Below, piece after piece: positions 11,534-21,251 of a DNA stretch of 64,000 nt. The notes under the pieces are model-generated. The model was not told the DNA's origin, ran no database searches, and saw nothing but the letters and a program-made list of their open reading frames with translations. The stretch covers positions 89,501 through 153,500 of the forward strand of contig CAUYUJ010015947.1 in the NCBI GenBank assembly GCA_963575745.1, read 5' to 3'. The stretch is from Prorocentrum cordatum. Lineage: Eukaryota > Sar > Dinophyceae > Prorocentrales > Prorocentraceae. The position numbers and the translations under genes are program-made. Position 1 is the stretch's first letter; the number at the start of each line of letters is the position of its first letter.

Positions 11534-12622
11534 ATGGCGGCGGTGCTCGTCAAGGGTTTCGTGGCCGCTGTCCTGGCCTCCTTGTTTGGAGTGGGCCACG
11601 GATGGGGGTTCCGCGGACCGGCGGGGTGCCAGGCGATCAGCACGCCTGGCATGGACGGCGCCCTCGGGATCGATGCCCAGCTGATCCAGGTCACAGCAGA
11701 CGCGGACGAAAACTCGAGCAGGGCCTTGCTCAGCAGACGCGTCGCGTTCACGATCGAGCTCGAGATCCGGAAGAAGTTTGGCACAAGCATTCTGTTCCCT
11801 GCCCAGCTGTCGATTGCGAACGGCTTGATGTCTGATCTGGAGGCAGAGGCACAGGCCCACATACGAGCTTGGGACAACTCGTTCAGCTCGGCAACGGTGT
11901 CTGGCGGCGCCGCCACGGTGATGGCGTCTCCCGAGAATGGCATTAACCGGGTCTTCGCATTGCTCCCAGTCACCGGAATGGCGTACATTGCCATGAACGC
12001 CAGGTCTGACTTGCAAGCCGACCTCCTGAATGCCTTCGAGGGCTTGTCGTGGGGCGACGCTAAGCCTCACCAGTTGTTCATCGGGCAGGGTAACACGCAA
12101 GACACGGCAATCAACAGCGATCAGGCAGTCACTGGCAAGGGAGACCCCCACTTGGTCAACATGCGCGGGCAGCACTTCGACCTCTACCAGCCGGGCATCC
12201 ACGTGCTCCTCCAGGTCCCCCGGCGCGCGAAGCCGCAGGACAGCCTGCTGCGGGTGGAGGCCGACGCGCGGCGCATGGGCGCGGCGTGCGCAGACCTGTA
12301 CTTCCGGGTCTTGAACATCACGGGCAGCTGGTCCAACCAGACCGCGGGCCTCCAGTACTTCGCGGACAAGGAGCTCGACAGCCGAGATTGGAGGAAGTTC
12401 GGCGCCGTGGACCTCAAGGTGGTTCGCGGCAGCACCTTGTCAGGCATAGCGTACCTCAACGTGTTCGCGAGGCACCTCGGCAGCTTGGCGTACCCCGTCG
12501 GCGGCCTGCTGGGGGAGGACGACCACACCGCGGCGGCAACTGCTGGCCCCGAGTGCAGCACAGGTCTGGATCTCCACTCCCGGCGGCCCGCGGTGGCCTC
12601 GTTCGCCATCATCCAGGGCTGA
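11534..12622 (+). CDS. Secreted vWD-like GDPH-motif protein, gene 1 (type A)
   Basis: An uninterrupted 362-residue frame starting at the first ATG (11534). Residues 1-23 look like a signal peptide: K7, a hydrophobic core at about 8-20, then GHG before the mature start. The N-terminal half (about 45-200) is unassigned. Residues 203-206 are GDPH, followed by LVNM and FDLYQPG; GLLGEDDH lies near 324-331. This pair resembles the beginning and the GLCG-like end of a von Willebrand factor D-type domain, a family I associate with dinoflagellate secreted proteins. Cysteines are sparse (32, 252, 341), so a classical disulfide-rich vWD is unlikely. Sequons are NSS at 60, NIT at 261 and NQT at 268. A pyrimidine-rich tract ending in CAG lies just upstream and could accept trans-splicing. 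The stop is TGA after IIQG. It is the first of five tandem paralogues; the function is inferred only as extracellular or surface. Confidence 0.85.
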   Translation: MAAVLVKGFVAAVLASLFGVGHGWGFRGPAGCQAISTPGMDGALGIDAQLIQVTADADENSSRALLSRRVAFTIELEIRKKFGTSILFPAQLSIANGLMSDLEAEAQAHIRAWDNSFSSATVSGGAATVMASPENGINRVFALLPVTGMAYIAMNARSDLQADLLNAFEGLSWGDAKPHQLFIGQGNTQDTAINSDQAVTGKGDPHLVNMRGQHFDLYQPGIHVLLQVPRRAKPQDSLLRVEADARRMGAACADLYFRVLNITGSWSNQTAGLQYFADKELDSRDWRKFGAVDLKVVRGSTLSGIAYLNVFARHLGSLAYPVGGLLGEDDHTAAATAGPECSTGLDLHSRRPAVASFAIIQG

Positions 12623-12970
12623 GGGGGCCCGGGCTGCCCTCGGCCGCCGCGGAGGTGGAAGCCACCCCTTGCGGCCCGGGAGAGGCTCGGGGGGGGGGGC
12701 GGCCGAGCTGCGGGGGCGCCCATTCATGAGGGGTGTGAGGATTACCAGGATTACCGCCTTGACAATTGCCAATGGAGGGGGGTGAGGACCAGGAAGAGGG
12801 AAGGAGGAGCGGAGGGCGGGAGGCAGGCAAGGCTCAGTTCAACGGGAGTCCAGGCCGCGGCCCACCTCCTGAGCGCCAGCCAGCCAGGGCCTCTTCGAGG
12901 CTTCTTGGGGCGATCTTCGGGGCTACTTGGGCTGCATGGAGCGTCGGGAAGCCGAAAAAGTGTCCTTTGG
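12623..12970 (+). other. Gene 1 3' flank, joining the second duplicate
   Basis: The GC-rich 3' flank is homologous to that of genes 2-5 (CCCGGGCTGCCCTCGGCCGC, then a G run). It carries a short private insertion near 12725-12775. Near 12890 it leaves the common 3' flank, and at 12972 it joins the start of the second 2.9-kb duplicate. Confidence 0.7.
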
Positions 12971-13809
12971 CCCGACAGCCCTAACCGCCAGTCTACGCCT
13001 GAAGCCCTTGAGCCCTGGCGGCGGAGCCCATCGCCGACACCGCGCCGCCGTCGCGCGCGAGTTCTGGGCCCCAGCGCGCCCTCCATCTGCCCCCCGCCCC
13101 AACGAAAACCGCCGAGTCCCAGGCGCTGACTTGGGGCGTGGCCGAATCGGTATTGCCTGGACCCGCAGCGTGGGGCCAATCCTTGGCCCCCCGTCCTTGG
13201 CCATCCTGTAACCCCAGCTGCGATTGCCTCCCTGAGCGCGCGGCCGCGTGCGTCATCGTGGCTCCGCCGTCCCACCGGATCCCTATGCCCTTAGCCCATC
13301 GGCGATAAGCTCCAGGCCGTGGGTTTGGGGTTCGATGGGCACACGTTCGGCCGTCGCCAGTCCCATCGAATATTCGGTCGCGCGTGGTCGAAGGCTCAAT
13401 GGTATTCTAGCCGAACCGACGCGCAGTGATTTTCGGAAAGTGTCGTTTCCGCTGTTGCGCGGCCACTGCTTCTCTCCTGTGCGATTTTGGAGGGGTGTCT
13501 TGCCTCAGGAGTCCCCAAATTTGTTGGGGGCCTCCGAGGGACTCTTTCGGCCTCAGGTGGCTCCATGCTGTTTCAGGTGGCTGCCCAGAGGCTTCCACGA
13601 CGGCCGAGGATGTCCCAAAACGGTCCGAGATGCTTCTAAGACGGCCACGGTCGTCCGCGAGGTACCTCGAGACAGGCTACCAGAGATTGCTTAAGTACAG
13701 GTCTCAGGCATCCCCAGACTCTCAATCAACTGGTTCCGATTTCAAATATTTGTTTGGGCGTTCCGGCTGTGCTCCTTCGTACACCTTCGTGGGCGACTCA
13801 GCGAGCCCC

Positions 13810-14110
13810 AAGACGGCACATGACACCCGAAGGACGCCCACAGAGGGCCTCGCACCGCCCCAGAAGGCTAGAAGGACTCGAAGAAGGCCCAAGAGAGGCC
13901 CCAGAAGAGCCCCAGAGACAGATCCCCAAGACGGCCAAAGAGGGACCGACCCCACTGAGGCGCGAGACGCGCCAAAACGACCCAAGAGGTCCTGAGAACC
14001 CCCCGATGGCTTCCCAAAGCCCTGAGGATGCCCGCAAGAGCCCCCCAGACACCCTCAGACGCCCACATAGGAAGCCCCAGCGTGGGGCCCTGACACTTCG
14101 TCAAGAGGCC
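13810..14110. repeat. CCAAGA-type minisatellite upstream of gene 2
   Basis: A near-identical copy of the array at 10868-11180, carried by the tandem duplication. Confidence 0.8.
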
Positions 14111-14376
14111 CAAGGGAATCCCGCATCCCAACCACGCCAGCCCAGTTCAGATGCAATATCCACCCACACCATGCCTGGACAGTTCGAGGGTCTCCTGTGA
14201 TGGCTCCCCCGCACTCCAATGGAGCCCCCACGGGTCCGTGGGACTTGCCTCGTCGCCGTCACTCCTTCCACCTCAGGAGAAATGCTAGTTCTTGAGAGAT
14301 GGATGCGATGCTGCTCGTGCTTCTCCCCTTCTTGTTCCAGCTTCTCCTCCTCCTCCTCCTCCTCCTCCTCCTCCCT

Positions 14377-14402
14377 CCGCAGTAATATTTTGGCCAAATC
14401 AG
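14377..14402 (+). other. Possible degenerate relict spliced leader, gene 2
   Basis: The same CCGCAG...ATTTTGGC...TCAG arrangement as before gene 1, about 78 bp before the ATG at 14480. The match is weak and shared only because the region is duplicated. Confidence 0.3.
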
Positions 14403-14479
14403 GTTCGAGCTTGCTGCGGCGGCTATTCTGACACCGTATTTGTCCGAGTGATCCCTCATTTTACTTCGGTTCCGAGGTA

Positions 14480-15568
14480 ATGGCGGCGGTGCTCGTCAAG
14501 GGTTTCGTGGCCGCTGTCCTGGCCTCCTTGTTTGGAGTGGGCCACGGATGGGGGTTCCGCGGGCCGGCGGGGTGCCAGGCGATCAGCACGCCTGGCATGG
14601 ACGGCGCCCTCGGGATCGATGCCCAGCTGATCCAGGTCACAGCAGACGCGGACGAAAACTCGAGCAGGGCCTTGCTCAGCAGACGCGTCGCGTTCACGAT
14701 CGAGCTCGAGATCCGGAAGAAGTTTGGCACAAGCATTCTGTTCCCTGCCCAGCTGTCGATTGCGAACGGCTTGATGTCTGATCTGGAGGCAGAGGCACAG
14801 GCCCACATACGAGCTTGGGACAACTCGTTCAGCTCGGCAACGGTGTCTGGCGGCGCCGCCACGGTGATGGCGTCTCCCGAGAATGGCATTAACCGGGTCT
14901 TCGCATTGCTCCCAGTCACCGGAATGGCGTACATTGCCATGAACGCCAGGTCTGACTTGCAAGCCGACCTCCTGAATGCCTTCGAGGGCTTGTCGTGGGG
15001 CGACGCTAAGCCTCACCAGTTGTTCATCGGGCAGGGTAACACGCAAGACACGGCAATCAACAGCGATCAGGCAGTCACTGGCAAGGGAGACCCCCACTTG
15101 GTCAACATGCGCGGGCAGCACTTCGACCTCTACCAGCCGGGCATCCACGTGCTCCTCCAGGTCCCCCGGCGCGCGAAGCCGCAGGACAGCCTGCTGCGGG
15201 TGGAGGCCGACGCGCGGCGCATGGGCGCGGCGTGCGCAGACCTGTACTTCCGGGTCTTGAACATCACGGGCAGCTGGTCCAACCAGACCGCGGGCCTCCA
15301 GTACTTCGCGGACAAGGAGCTCGACAGCCGAGATTGGAGGAAGTTCGGCGCCGTGGACCTCAAGGTGGTTCGCGGCAGCACCCTGTCAGGCATAGCGTAC
15401 CTCAACGTGTTCGCGAGGCACCTCGGCAGCTTGGCGTACCCCGTCGGTGGCCTGTTGGGGGAGGACGATCACACCGCGGCGGCAACTGCTGGCCCCGAGT
15501 GCAGCACAGGTCTGGAGCTCCACTCCCGGCGGCCCGCGGTGGCCTCGTTCGCCATCACCCAGGACTGA
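14480..15568 (+). CDS. Secreted vWD-like GDPH-motif protein, gene 2 (type A, type B tail)
   Basis: A 362-residue frame that matches gene 1 almost exactly until the last codons, where it reads ELHSRR...AITQD as genes 3 and 4 do, instead of DLHSRR...AIIQG. The start ATG (14480), signal peptide (about 1-23), GDPH at 203-206, GLLGEDDH near 324-331 and the three sequons are as in gene 1. The 3' flank is identical to the type B unit, so the gene is a natural join between the type A duplication on its left and the 7.5-kb type B spacer on its right. Its exact role is unknown; an extracellular or cell-surface protein is inferred. Confidence 0.85.
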   Translation: MAAVLVKGFVAAVLASLFGVGHGWGFRGPAGCQAISTPGMDGALGIDAQLIQVTADADENSSRALLSRRVAFTIELEIRKKFGTSILFPAQLSIANGLMSDLEAEAQAHIRAWDNSFSSATVSGGAATVMASPENGINRVFALLPVTGMAYIAMNARSDLQADLLNAFEGLSWGDAKPHQLFIGQGNTQDTAINSDQAVTGKGDPHLVNMRGQHFDLYQPGIHVLLQVPRRAKPQDSLLRVEADARRMGAACADLYFRVLNITGSWSNQTAGLQYFADKELDSRDWRKFGAVDLKVVRGSTLSGIAYLNVFARHLGSLAYPVGGLLGEDDHTAAATAGPECSTGLELHSRRPAVASFAITQD

Positions 15569-16011
15569 GGGGGCCCGGGCTGCCCTCGGCCGCCGCGGAG
15601 GTGGGCGCCACGCCCCGCGGCCCGGGAGAGGCTCGGGGGGGGGGCGGCCGAGCTGCGGGGGCGCCCATCCGAGAGGGGGGTGAGGACCTGGAGGAGGGGA
15701 GGAGGCGCGGAGGGCGGGCGGCAGGCGCGGCTCAGTTCAACGGGAGGCCATGCCACGGCCCACCTCCTGGGCGCCTGCTGGCCAGGGCCACCTCCACTTC
15801 TGGAGGAGGAACCTCCCGTCTCCCTTATCGGGCTTGGGCTGAACCTGGCCGGACGACCGCCGTGGCCAGGGCGGCGGGACGCTTGGCGTGTGCCACAGCG
15901 CTGCGTCGAGCTCGCGCCCTGTGGTACGTTCGCCTCTGTTTTAAGGGTCACGATTTATAATGGCGATGGTGACATCTATTTTGAAGGGTCACAAGTCTGG
16001 CAAACAACGAC

Positions 16012-16097
16012 TTCTGACACGTTTTCAATCGCTTACAAGCGTTGAGGAGCTTGTGTGACACGTTTTCAATCGCTTCAATAGTGCGCAACGCACTATA
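16012..16097 (+). repeat. Direct repeat plus 8-bp hairpin after gene 2
   Basis: GACACGTTTTCAATCGCTT occurs twice, near 16016 and 16057. The second copy runs straight into ATAGTGCG-CAA-CGCACTAT (16078-16096), a perfect 8-bp stem with a 3-base loop. It recurs in every spacer unit (about 23545-23630, 31143-31228 and, damaged, 38606-38688). It lies about 450-530 bp after the stop codon and may mark a transcript 3' region, which is unproven. Confidence 0.7.
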
Positions 16098-16168
16098 TGG
16101 CTCATGGTCGGTCTCGCGGTGCAGTTCAGTTATCTGCTGCCGCGGCCCAGCTTGCTCACTGCAAGGCT

Positions 16169-16560
16169 TCAGCCCCCCCCCCCCCCAGAAAAAAAAGGCA
16201 GTCCCAAGACGGCCCAAGAGGTCCCCAAGAGGGCCACAAGACGGTCCAAGAGGGCCCCAAGACGGCCCACGAGGCGTCCAGACCCGCACAAGACGGCCCC
16301 CACGAGGGCTTCAAGGCCCAAGGCCGCCCAAGAGGCGCCCCAGCCGGCCCAAAAGCGCTTCAAGAGGGCCCCAAGAGACCCAAAAGAGGTCCCCCAAGCG
16401 CCCCCCGAGCGGTCCTCCGATCGCCATCGGTGCCAAGGTGGCCCCTGGAGCATCCTGGCGGTCCCTAAGAAGCCCCCCAAAGTCCCCCAGGACGCTTCCA
16501 ACCCCCAATGGACACCCAAGTGGTTCTCAAGAGTCCCCCGAGCTGCCCCAGTAGAGACTA
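16169..16560. repeat. Poly-C/poly-A tract and CCAAGA-type minisatellite, U1
   Basis: A C run followed by eight As (about 16172-16197) leads into CCAAGACGG/CCAAGAGGTCC words every 9-20 bases. Sister copies lie at about 23703-24090, 31302-31695 and 38757-39145. Confidence 0.85.
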
Positions 16561-16610
16561 CAAGATGATTTCTTGCACGCCTGAAATCGAAGACACCTCC
16601 ATTCCAGAAG

Positions 16611-16619
16611 GTATATAAA
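16611..16619 (+). promoter_or_regulatory. TATATAAA word, not a confirmed promoter
   Basis: GTATATAAA precedes a long CT-rich tract. It is kept in U2 (24142-24150) but damaged in U3 (GTAATAAAC, near 31748) and U4 (GTATTAAAC, near 39196). Dinoflagellate genes usually lack a TATA box, no start codon of a real gene follows, and decay in half the copies argues against an essential role. Confidence 0.2.
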
Positions 16620-16627
16620 CACTCTCT

Positions 16628-17630
16628 CGTCGTCCTCCTCCTCCGCCTCCTCCTCCACCTCCCCTCTCCTCCTCCTCCTCCGCCTCCCCCTTCCCTCCTC
16701 CTCCTCCTCCTCCTCCGTCCTCCTCCTCCTCCCCTCCTCCTCCCCCTCCTCCTCCTTTCCCCTCCTGCTCCTCCTCCTCCTCCTCCTCCTCCTCTCCGCC
16801 TCCGCCCCCTCCTCCTTCGCCCTCCTCCTCCTCCTTCTCCCCTCCTCCTCGTCCTCCTTCTCTTCTTTCACCCTTGCGCATCTCACCCCTCAACACTTTT
16901 TTTCTCTCCCAATTCGAATCCCCTCTCTCTCTTTCCTGCGCCCTCCTCCTCCACGTCCATATTGCCTCCGCCCTTTTCCTCATCCAACCCTATTCCATAC
17001 TCACTCCTCGTGTATACCTTCCTCCGTTCCCTCCTTTCTCCAATTTTCTCATCTTGCCTCCTTGCGGGTTGCACTCGGCAAAGGTCAGGTCCTATAATAA
17101 TATGTAATAATCTCGTCTGCAACACTTCATTTTGCTCACCCGTCGCTGGCACTTGGCCAGGTCGGGTTCTGCCGCCTCGTTGCAGACCCAGCCTGGCGTT
17201 GGCCGGCTGGGTATGGTTGGTCGCGACACGAACCCCATGGCATCTTACCGTGCGCGTTCTTTCCGAAACAAAAAAACTTTCTCATCTTGCCTCCTGCCCT
17301 CGACCTCGTACATTCGCCCTCCTGCCCCCTCCCTGCTCCTCCCCGCATCGGCAATTGCCCCTTCATCCCTTCTTCCTCCGCCCTGCCCTTTCCTTCCCTC
17401 TCCTTTTCACTTTGCGTCCTTCTGTCCTCCCTCTACCTCCTCCTCCTCCTCCTGCCCATCCATCTTTCTTTCTGCGTCCGCCTCCTCCCTCCACCGTTCC
17501 TCTTCCCCACTCCCCCCTCCACATTTGGCTTCAGCCTTCTTTTCCCGCCTTCCTCCACTCTTCCTCGTCCTGCCACCTCCTTCCCTTATCTTGCCTCCTG
17601 GAACCACCATCATCTTCCATCCAGGGGTGG
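16628..17630. repeat. CCT/CT-rich tract, U1
   Basis: Pyrimidine-rich sequence, with strict CCT runs at about 16628-16860 and looser CT-rich sequence to 17620. It is interrupted by a conserved less repetitive segment (about 17040-17270). The CCT part is the most variable block between units. Sister tracts lie at about 24155-25180, 31760-32775 and 39205-40215. Confidence 0.85.
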
Positions 17631-17696
17631 ACCTAAACGGTGTTTTGGCGATTTCGTGGGCCGTTTTCGTTTCGACGTCGTTCTGCAGCGGAGGCG

Positions 17697-17752
17697 AATT
17701 CAAGACAAAAAGAGGGAAAACGAAAACAAAACGAAAACAAAAAGCACTGTTT
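17697..17752. repeat. A-rich GAAAACAAAA repeat
   Basis: Short A-rich repeats (GGGAAAACG, AAAACAAAACG) interrupt otherwise GC-rich DNA and are identical in all four units. Confidence 0.7.
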
Positions 17753-17954
17753 GGGTCCAGCCCTGCTTCCAGCCGTGCACCAGAAAGCCCGACCCCAAGG
17801 GGCCCCAGGCCGCAGCACACGCGCGGGGCACCTGGGGTCCCACCTCTGTGGGTGCCTCCCCTCCGGGGGGGCCTCCGCAGGGCCTCCCCCGGAGCTGTTC
17901 CCCGGGAGGCTGCCCGGAGCTGCGTGCAGGAGTTCCAAGAGAGCCTCCTCAGAC

Positions 17955-18130
17955 CTCCTCGCGCTGTGGAAAAAATCACGACGGGAGGTTTCTCTCTACT
18001 TTTGGCCCTTGGGGGCCCTCGCCGGGACTGTCAAAAAACGACTCAGGATGGAAAACGGGTCCCGAGGAAGGGGTCCAGACCTTTGGGGGTCGACGTCGCG
18101 AAAAAATCACGACGTCGGGGGTCTGGGTCA
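17955..18130. mobile_element. Copy of dispersed element R (GTCGACGTCG core), U1
   Basis: This contains GACCTCCTCGCGCTG, an ACGACGGGAGG box, TCAAAAAACGA-TCAGGAT, GGAAGGGGTCCAGACCT and GGGGGTCGACGTCGCGA, in the same order as at 46965-47157 and 51405-51570. The CGACGTCG words at 18091-18098 and 18109-18116 are self-complementary and flank an A-rich loop. It is part of every spacer unit. Confidence 0.6.
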
Positions 18131-18894
18131 CCACAGTCCCCCAGGAGCCCCCCAGGCTGCCCCGGGAGGTCTCCAGTAGCACAACGAGGCCCCAAGAAGC
18201 CGCCAGAGTGCTAACACGGGACGTCCAAGAGGGCCCGTGTCCAAAGTGTTTGGGCTCCAAGGGTTTGGGACGCGTGCCTGGGCAATAATTGTCACGGGTA
18301 GCGCTTGCCTGTCCCGGCCGCGTGGCCGATGCAGTCTCGCGGTGTCTCTTGCGTGCTGACATTACGGGGAGTAGTTTGCACCAGTAATTTGCTCAGTGCT
18401 TAGGAAGTAGAATCCGCTCAGTGCTTTCGCGGCGTTACGACGGCGGTTGTTGAAGCATGCAGTCCGCTCCCATCCTCTCCCTCCCCCATGTTTTCGCCCC
18501 GAGGAAGGGGTCCAGACCTTTGGGGGTCGACGTCGCGAAAAAATCACGACGTCGGGGGTCTGGGTCACCACAGTCCCCCAGGAGCCCCCCAGGCTGCCCC
18601 GGGAGGTCTCCAGTAGCACAACGAGGCCCCAAGAAGCCGCCAGAGTGCTAACACGGGACGTCCAAGAGGGCCCGTGTCCAAAGTGTTTGGGCTCCAAGGG
18701 TTTGGGACGCGTGCCTGGGCAGTAATTGTCACGGGTAGCGCTTGCCTGTCCCGGCCGCGTGGCCGATGCAGTCTCGCGGTGTCTCTTGCGTGCTGACATT
18801 ACGGGGAGTAGTTTGCACCAGTAATTTGCTCAGTGCTTAGGAAGTAGAATCCGCTCAGTGCTTTCGCGGCGTTACGACGGCGGTTGTTGAAGCA
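18061..18894. repeat. 437-bp direct tandem duplication, U1
   Basis: Copy 1 is 18061-18497 and copy 2 starts at 18498. They are nearly identical until TTGAAGCAT, after which copy 2 runs into the CCCGACC satellite. Equivalent pairs occur in U2 (25610 and 26208) and U3 (33205 and 33642). U4 has only one copy (40644-41079). Confidence 0.92.
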
Positions 18895-18902
18895 TCAGTG
18901 CT

Positions 18903-20010
18903 CCAGCCCGCCCGACCCGAACCGACGCGCCCGTGAGGGCCCGCCCGCCCGACCCGACCCGCGCCACCCGTTATGGCCTGCCCGACCGTTCGACCCGCCC
19001 CGCTGGTTAGCGCAGTCGCGTGCCAATTCGATGATGCAACATACTTTCATGCCCCTCCCGCCCGATCCGACGCGACCCGCCCGTTAGGGTCCGCCTGCCC
19101 GAACCGACCCGCCCCGCCCGTCAGGGTCCGCCCGACCCGTCCCGCCCCTTTAGGGTATTCGCGTGCCAAGTCGATGATGCATTATGTTTTAATGCCCCGC
19201 CCGCCCGACCCGACCCGACCCGCCTGTTCGACCCGCCCACCCGGCCCGATCCGACCCGCCCGTGAGGGTCCGCGCGCCCGACCGACCCGACCCGCCCGTT
19301 AGGATACCCGCGTCCCACTTCGAATCTGCGCCACAATTCAATGTCCCGCCCGCCCGACCCGACCCGACCCGCCCTCTAGGGTCCGCCCGCCCGACTCGAC
19401 CCGTCCCGTCCATTAGGGTCCGCCCGCCCGACCCGACCCATCCCGCCCGTTAGGGTCCGCTCGCCCACCCGACCCGTCCCGCCCGTCAGTCCATTCGGTT
19501 GCCAAGTCGGTGATGCATCTTGATGCATCCTGTTTTAATGTCCCGCCCGCCCGACCCGACCCGAGAACCTCCAGCCAGGGTCCGCCCGCCTGACTCGATC
19601 CCCGTCCCGCCCGTTGGGGGCTTGCCCGCCCGAACCCGACCCGACCACCCGCCCGATTAGATAACCCCGTCCCACTTCGAATCTGCGCCACACTTCAATG
19701 TCTCGCCCGCCCGACCCGACCCGACCCGCCCTCTAGGGTCCGCCCGCCCGCCCCGCCCCGCCCCGCCCGTTAGGGTCCGCCCGCCGGGCCCGACCCGACC
19801 TGTCCGTTAGGATTTTCGCGTTCGACATCGATGATGCGCCATACATTAAGGTCCCGCCCGTCCAACCCGACCCGCCTGCTAGGGCACTCGCGTACCAGCT
19901 CGATAATGAGCAATTTGTTCATGTCCCGCCCGCCCGACCCGACCCGCCCGTCAGGGTCCCGCCCGACCGACCCGAGCCTCCCGGTAGGGACCGCCCGAAC
20001 GGTCCCTCAT
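18903..20010. repeat. CCCGACC satellite with higher-order spacers, U1
   Basis: Degenerate CCCGCCCGACCCGAC repeats with GTTAGGGTCCG links. Seven AT-richer spacers of about 35 bases interrupt it near 19017, 19160, 19308, 19490, 19665, 19815 and 19888. Most share GATGATGCA or TTCGAATCTGCG words and end in AATGTCCCGCCCG or a variant. Sister arrays: 26611-27635 (with an internal deletion near 27275) and 34045-35145. Confidence 0.88.
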
Positions 20011-20307
20011 CCCTCTTTCCATTTCTCATCACTCATCTATGCTACTTCTTCCCATCGCTCATCCCTCCCTCCTTCATCCCTCCAACTCTGGGCTCAGAGA
20101 TGTCCGCACTTGAGGTGATCCGATTTGGTTTGGCCCGTTTTCCCGAGACATCCCTTGTGTTCAGTAGCATTTGCACGGCGTGTGGCAAGTACAAAGATTT
20201 TTTTCTGGGCCGCTTCAGCTGACGATTCTGCATCCTTCTCCTCCTCCCACGTGTTTTCCTTTGTTGTTTCATAGGTAGAAGGAGAAGGTGCACTCGCGCA
20301 CACACAC

Positions 20308-20655
20308 GTATGTATGTATGTATGTATGTATGTATGTATGTATGTATGTATGTATGTATGTTTGTATGTATGTACGTATGTATGTATGTATGTATGTATG
20401 TATGTATGTATGTATGTATGTATGTATGTATGTATGTATGTGTGTGTGTATGTATGTATGCAGGCATGCGTGTATGCATGCATGCATGCATGCATGTATG
20501 TATGCATGCATGTATGTATGTATGTATGTATGTGTGTATGGCTGTTTGTATGTATGTATGTATGTATGTATGTATGTATGTATGTATGTATGTATGTGTG
20601 TATGTATGCATGCATGCATGCATGCATGTATGCATGTATGTATGTAGGTAGGCAG
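20308..20655. repeat. TATG microsatellite, left arm, U1
   Basis: TATG repeats with islands of GCATGCAT. Its complement follows 150 bp later in opposite orientation. Sister copies: 27934-28282 and 35447-35795. The cysteine/methionine-rich frames through it are artefacts. Confidence 0.95.
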
Positions 20656-20812
20656 GTATTTACACACATTTATATATACACGTATACATACACATATACG
20701 TTTGTACATCCATGTACATCTACGAACCATATCTATATATAAAAACTCATACACACAAACATGCAGGCATGCATACATGCATTCAGTCAGATATAGGACA
20801 CACCTTTCTAAA

Positions 20813-21115
20813 TACATACATACATCCATACATCCATACATCCGTTCATACATTCATACATGCATGCATACATACATGCAACCATGCATATACGCATACG
20901 CACGTGTATGCATATATGCATACAAACATACATGCATGTATGCATGCATGCGCATACATACACACATACATAAACATACATACATACATACATACATACA
21001 TACATACATACATACATACGTATGTACGTACGTACGTACGTACGTACATACGTACGTACGTACGTACGTACATACATACATACATACATACAATACACTA
21101 ATACATACATTCATA
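20813..21115. repeat. CATA microsatellite, right arm, U1
   Basis: CATA repeats with a TACG-rich core, reverse complementary to the TATG arm. Sister copies: 28438-28800 and 35951-36320. A CAGA tract follows (21192-21335; 28808-28960; 36322-36460). Confidence 0.95.
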
Positions 21116-21220
21116 AGAGCATACACACGCACATGACATACACATACATACAACCAAATAGATATATAATATAAACAATGCATAACATACATACAGACGC
21201 AGACAGACATAACAGACAGA

Positions 21221-21251
<31 letters not shown>

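Larger units (their letters stand above)
10034..15568 (+). repeat. Tandem segmental duplication carrying genes 1 and 2
   Basis: Sequence from 10034 onward recurs from 12972 onward with only small differences. The offset is 2938 at the left edge and 2946 at the gene start. Each copy holds about 1.45 kb of upstream DNA and one gene, ending at 12622 or 15568. The copies differ by small indels, including a short deletion at about 13204 and a longer CCT run at 14345. This is a recent head-to-tail duplication. Confidence 0.92.

Noticed and set aside
16611-16619. TATATAAA as a promoter TATA box
   Set aside because: No real gene follows, it is damaged in two of four units, and dinoflagellate promoters generally lack TATA. 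Listed only as a weak site.
17132-18288. Overlapping open frames of 333 and 360 codons conserved in every spacer unit
   Set aside because: They lie in CT-rich and repeat sequence, overlap each other in different frames, have Ser/Pro/Leu low complexity, and are conserved only because the whole spacer is duplicated.
18903-20010. TTAGGG and TTTAGGG words as a possible telomere
   Set aside because: They occur singly within a CCCGACC satellite, never in tandem, and DNA continues normally on both sides.
20288-21110. Cysteine/methionine/tyrosine-rich frames on both strands
   Set aside because: Direct translation of TATG and CATA repeats.
20308-21115. CRISPR-like array
   Set aside because: Continuous simple repeats without spacers, in a eukaryotic context. 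The spaced words in the CCCGACC satellite are also not uniform enough.
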